A DNA stretch of 64,000 bases from positions 350,817 through 414,816 of the forward strand of contig DEBD01000013.1 in the NCBI GenBank assembly GCA_002348385.1. The letters run 5' to 3'. The DNA comes from Gammaproteobacteria bacterium UBA2965 (GTDB lineage Bacteria; Pseudomonadota; Gammaproteobacteria; Pseudomonadales; Azotimanducaceae). Shown piece by piece: positions 61,572 to 64,000 of this stretch (its first letter is position 1; every line of letters starts with the position of its first letter). The notes under the pieces are model-generated. The model did no database searches. It worked only from the letters and a program-made list of their open reading frames with translations, and had not been told where the DNA came from. The translations under genes and the position numbers were made by a program.

Positions 61572-62798
61572 TTAGTAGAACAGGTCTCCCCCACAAGCGG
61601 CGGCCGTCGTACCGGACGCTTCGAAGGCTTTCACCACGTTTCGTCCTACTCGCCACTTGTGCACCTCGTCGGGGCCGTCCACCAGTCGCTGAGCGCGTAT
61701 TCCCGTGTACCACTCCGCAAGTGGCGTATCGTGTGTGTAGCCCAACGCACCGTGCAGCTGCAGGGCAGTGTCCACCACCTTGTGAACCATATGCGGCAGG
61801 AATATCTTGGCGATAGAGTTCTCCTGCCGCAGGTCCATGCCTTTCTCCATTTTGAACGCAAGGTGCAGCACCATGAGCCGCGCTTTGTATATTTCCGCCG
61901 CGCACTCGGCCAGCATGAACTGAATGCCCTGCCGGTCCGCCACCGGCTGGCCAAAGGTTACCCTTTGAGTCGCGTGCTCTACCGCCAGGTCCAACGCCTT
62001 CTGAGCCAACCCAATATTGCGCATGCCGTGGCGCAACCGTCCGTAGCCAAGCCGGTGCTGCCCGAGAGCGAATCCCTGGCCAGGCTCGCCGAGAATGGCG
62101 TCCGCCGGTAGCACCAAATTGTCGATCTTGACCTCGCAGTGACCGCCAAATTCCTCATAGTGCTTCTCGTCACGACCCATAGTGGGAATATTGCGAACGA
62201 TCTCGTAAGCCGGATTAGGCAGGTCTACCAGAAACCCGCTGAACTGCTCATGCCGTGGGTTTTCAGGATTCGTCTTTGCGAGCACCAGGGCAAAGTCGGC
62301 GATGTTACCCAGACTGGTAAACCACTTCTCACCGTTGAGCACCCAACTGTCTCCATCTCGTACTGCCGTGGTCTGCAGCCCAGTAGCGTCTCCACCAGCT
62401 GCCCGCTCGGTCATGGAGTAGCACACGCGCGCATCCCCGTTCACCAGGGGAATGAGGTACTTCTCCTTCTGCGCCTGGGTGCCGTAGCGTGCAATCGTGA
62501 GCATGGTTGCGTCGTCAGACCCCTGGGTGTTCACCGCCAGATCACCGAGTGGGCTGCCGCCCAGCTCATACTGAACTACCGCCATTCCCAACGGACCCAA
62601 GCCCAGGCCGCCCCATTCTTCGGGCATGTGCGGACACCAAAGCGCGTCCGCCTTGGCCTGGGCATGGAGTTCTTTGAGAATCTCCTTGAGCGGCCGAGTC
62701 CGCACCTGAGCTTCGGCAGGCACGCAGTAGTCCTCGACAAACTTGCGATAGCGCAAGCCCAGCTGCTTGTATTCCTCGGGAATCTCGAAATCGATCAT
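61572..62798 (-). CDS. Acyl-CoA dehydrogenase (ACAD10/11-like)
   Basis: 408 residues with AAGGGG before the ATG. The FAD/substrate region SMTERAAGGDATGLQ, SWVLNGEKWFTSLGN and LGYGRLRHGMRNIG are visible, and the end reads LVDGPDEVHKWRVGRN. The GR.RH.MR.IG and DGPDEVH signatures are of the ACAD10/11-like group, so it differs from the large partners above and is likely a homomer on another acyl chain. An FCD-type GntR gene lies just upstream and may control it. Confidence 0.92.
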   Translation of the reverse strand: MIDFEIPEEYKQLGLRYRKFVEDYCVPAEAQVRTRPLKEILKELHAQAKADALWCPHMPEEWGGLGLGPLGMAVVQYELGGSPLGDLAVNTQGSDDATMLTIARYGTQAQKEKYLIPLVNGDARVCYSMTERAAGGDATGLQTTAVRDGDSWVLNGEKWFTSLGNIADFALVLAKTNPENPRHEQFSGFLVDLPNPAYEIVRNIPTMGRDEKHYEEFGGHCEVKIDNLVLPADAILGEPGQGFALGQHRLGYGRLRHGMRNIGLAQKALDLAVEHATQRVTFGQPVADRQGIQFMLAECAAEIYKARLMVLHLAFKMEKGMDLRQENSIAKIFLPHMVHKVVDTALQLHGALGYTHDTPLAEWYTGIRAQRLVDGPDEVHKWRVGRNVVKAFEASGTTAAACGGDLFY

Positions 62799-62895
62799 TT
62801 TTACCCCTTTTTATCCCTCGCCAGCCGCCCCGAATACCACATCCGGGCTGGCAACGCCACGACTGGCGAATGGGCAAGGCACCGGGAAGGTCGGG

Positions 62896-63642
62896 CTAGC
62901 GCCCCACCATCGAGCGAGAATCTGCGGCTGTGTGCTGCATGTCGGCTGCAACCCAGTCTTTGAGCATTTCCGAGCGTTCGATGAATCGCTCCAGCGCGGC
63001 GGCCCGATCCTGCGCCAGCAGCGCGCTGATCCCCCCGATGGTTTTCTCTTTCCAGAGTTCCACCCGTTCAGGGTGTCCCGCATAAAGCTTCACGGTGGAC
63101 TGTTCGGCGCCGAATTGATTGAACATAGTCAGGCACAACTCGATGGCCGGGTTCCCGCTCAGCTCTCCGATGGTCTGCTCCAGTTCGGCTTCGACCAGCA
63201 TCAGCTCCGCCGCCGGGTGGTTCTGACCATCGAGGTCGACGAGCTTGTTGCGCAGCATAGTCAGCCTGCTACGGGCAGCTTCATTCGCACTTTCCGCAGC
63301 GAGCCCAATACCCATCCGGAAAACGCCTGCCGATGCTTCGAGCACATCCTCCACAGAGGTATGCCTGGCATTGAGATAAGCGGCTACCGCACGGCTTACC
63401 GTCTGCAGGGTCGGGCGCCGCGCAAAAAAGCCACCGCCGACACCCCGCTTGATGTTGAGCACCTGTTCGTGAGCCAGCAGGCGAGCAGCCTGACGGAAGG
63501 TGGGACGGCTGACTCCCAACGCGTTCAGGAGTTCTTCCTCAGAACCGAGAAACGCTCCATCTTCCTTAGCCAGGGCCATTTTTCGCAGCTTCACGGCTGC
63601 CTGGAACGCTACTGAGGTTGCTTCGTTAGTAATTTGATGCAT
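62896..63642 (-). CDS. GntR-family regulator, FCD type
   Basis: 248 residues from the ATG at 63642, favoured by GAGG six bases upstream; other ATGs up to 63675 are possible. The N-terminal winged helix contains EEELLNALGVSRPTFRQAARLLAHEQVLNIKRGVGGGFF. The C-terminal all-alpha FCD domain binds acyl-CoA or small acids in relatives (FadR). It sits beside the acyl-CoA dehydrogenase gene and diverges from an SDR, with an inverted repeat in between. Confidence 0.9.
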   Translation of the reverse strand: MHQITNEATSVAFQAAVKLRKMALAKEDGAFLGSEEELLNALGVSRPTFRQAARLLAHEQVLNIKRGVGGGFFARRPTLQTVSRAVAAYLNARHTSVEDVLEASAGVFRMGIGLAAESANEAARSRLTMLRNKLVDLDGQNHPAAELMLVEAELEQTIGELSGNPAIELCLTMFNQFGAEQSTVKLYAGHPERVELWKEKTIGGISALLAQDRAAALERFIERSEMLKDWVAADMQHTAADSRSMVGR

Positions 63643-63766
63643 CAACATCCTCATGCCAATCGGGACGCTCGGCATGATATGCCAGGCTACACAGCGAAAT
63701 GCAAACACTCACAATAGCCCCCTCGCACCTTTGCGCTTGCCCGTGATTGCGAGCTGTAGTCTACTT

Positions 63767-63783
63767 CGTTAGACACGTTAACG
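63767..63783. promoter_or_regulatory. Inverted repeat, candidate operator for the GntR regulator
   Basis: CGTTA-N7-TAACG lies in the gap between the GntR gene and the divergent SDR, ending 15 bases before the SDR ATG, a good place for a repressor. The arms are exact but only five bases long. The GntR regulator is the obvious candidate to bind it. Confidence 0.4.
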
Positions 63784-63798
63784 CTTTTGGAAACCGCA

Positions 63799-64000
63799 AT
63801 GACCGACAACTACTTGGGCTACGCAGGCAAGCACGTACTGGTGGTCGGCGCCGCTACCGGCATGGGAGAGGCGGCCGCGCAACAGCTGAAAGCACAGGGC
63901 GCGCGCGTGTCCGTTATGGATGTGGCCGACATCAACTATGAAGCCGACGCGATCATCAAGGTGGATCTGCGCGACATGGCCAGCGTAGACGACGCTATCG
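63799..64000 (+). CDS. Short-chain dehydrogenase/reductase, N-terminal part (cut by window end)
   Basis: An ATG at 63799 opens a frame that runs to the right edge, giving 67 residues. It starts MTDNYLGYAGKHVLVVGAAT and carries the NAD(P)-binding GAATGMGEAAAQQLKAQGA followed by MDVAD, typical of SDRs. Catalytic residues lie beyond the window. It diverges from the GntR regulator gene and has the inverted repeat upstream, so it is probably regulated by it. Confidence 0.85.
   Translation, partial: MTDNYLGYAGKHVLVVGAATGMGEAAAQQLKAQGARVSVMDVADINYEADAIIKVDLRDMASVDDAI

Noticed and set aside
60861..62111. Plus-strand open frame of about 415 codons opposite an SDR and an acyl-CoA dehydrogenase
   Set aside because: It crosses two unrelated minus-strand genes with intact motifs, so it is a shadow frame.
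1..64000. CRISPR arrays, insertion sequences, integrases, rRNA or phage genes
   Set aside because: No direct repeat arrays, transposase or integrase motifs, or rRNA-like stretches were noticed on either strand.

Overview
The window looks like chromosomal DNA of a Gram-negative, aerobic, GC-rich bacterium, most likely a proteobacterium and plausibly a marine or soil gammaproteobacterium. The support is a TonB-dependent outer-membrane receptor, a proteobacterial-style cytochrome c oxidase operon, PQQ/c-type cytochrome and lipoprotein export signals, and many catabolic families. I see no rRNA, tRNA, CRISPR array, insertion sequence or phage gene. Genes are tightly packed, often with ATGA start/stop overlaps, and the only protein-free stretch above 300 bases is 38087-38404.

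Layout. (A) 1-4.9 kb, plus strand: larC (5' end cut by the window), larB and larE for the nickel-pincer cofactor, then an aldo/keto reductase, an FAD-dependent oxidoreductase and a small cupin. (B) 5-12 kb, mostly minus: a CYP153-type alkane/fatty-acid omega-hydroxylase P450 with its [2Fe-2S] ferredoxin, a zinc alcohol dehydrogenase, two VOC-fold proteins, a second P450 and a TauD-like dioxygenase. (C) 12-17.6 kb, plus: a thioredoxin-like exported protein, then an oxidase operon of subunit II with two c-haem domains, subunit I, two successive subunit III paralogues and subunit IV (CoxMNOP-like). (D) 17.7-24 kb: an MFS transporter, methyltransferase, DinB-like metal-binding protein, family III CoA-transferase, acyl-CoA ligase, MAPEG protein and a small membrane protein. 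(E) 24.1-26.8 kb: a TonB-dependent receptor ending in a textbook terminator. (F) 27-38 kb: quinone-reductase-like MDR, two ThuA-like proteins, two SnoaL-like proteins, a lipoprotein PQQ-cytochrome c dehydrogenase, two coupled SDRs, two P450s and a small membrane protein with an HEXXH motif. (G) 38.4-48.3 kb: a Rieske oxygenase, then a minus-strand run of three related P450-fold proteins, a ferredoxin and an SDR, with a divergent ferredoxin-TetR pair, another SDR and another P450. (H) 48.4-64 kb: two GPH/MFS transporters around a PhyH-type dioxygenase and a 34-residue membrane peptide, then a beta-oxidation-like block (crotonase, five acyl-CoA dehydrogenase-fold proteins, a double-hotdog dehydratase), a SnoaL-like protein, an isochorismatase-fold protein, SDRs and an FCD-type GntR regulator.

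Together this reads as an island for uptake and oxidation of hydrophobic, probably isoprenoid- or steroid-like or alkyl, substrates. The receptor and transporters would import, the P450s, Rieske and 2-oxoglutarate oxygenases would hydroxylate, the SDR/ADH/PQQ enzymes would oxidise the alcohols, and the ligase, CoA-transferase, dehydrogenases and hydratases would degrade the acyl-CoAs. The actual substrate cannot be read from the sequence.

The most unusual item is the P450-fold protein at 42292-43632. It lies between two intact relatives, but a lysine stands where the haem-ligand cysteine should be and its oxygen-activation motif is altered. Other catalytically altered family members are an isochorismatase-fold protein without its cysteine (60134-60757), an SDR whose catalytic lysine is asparagine (46229-46996) and a crotonase without either usual glutamate (52460-53278).
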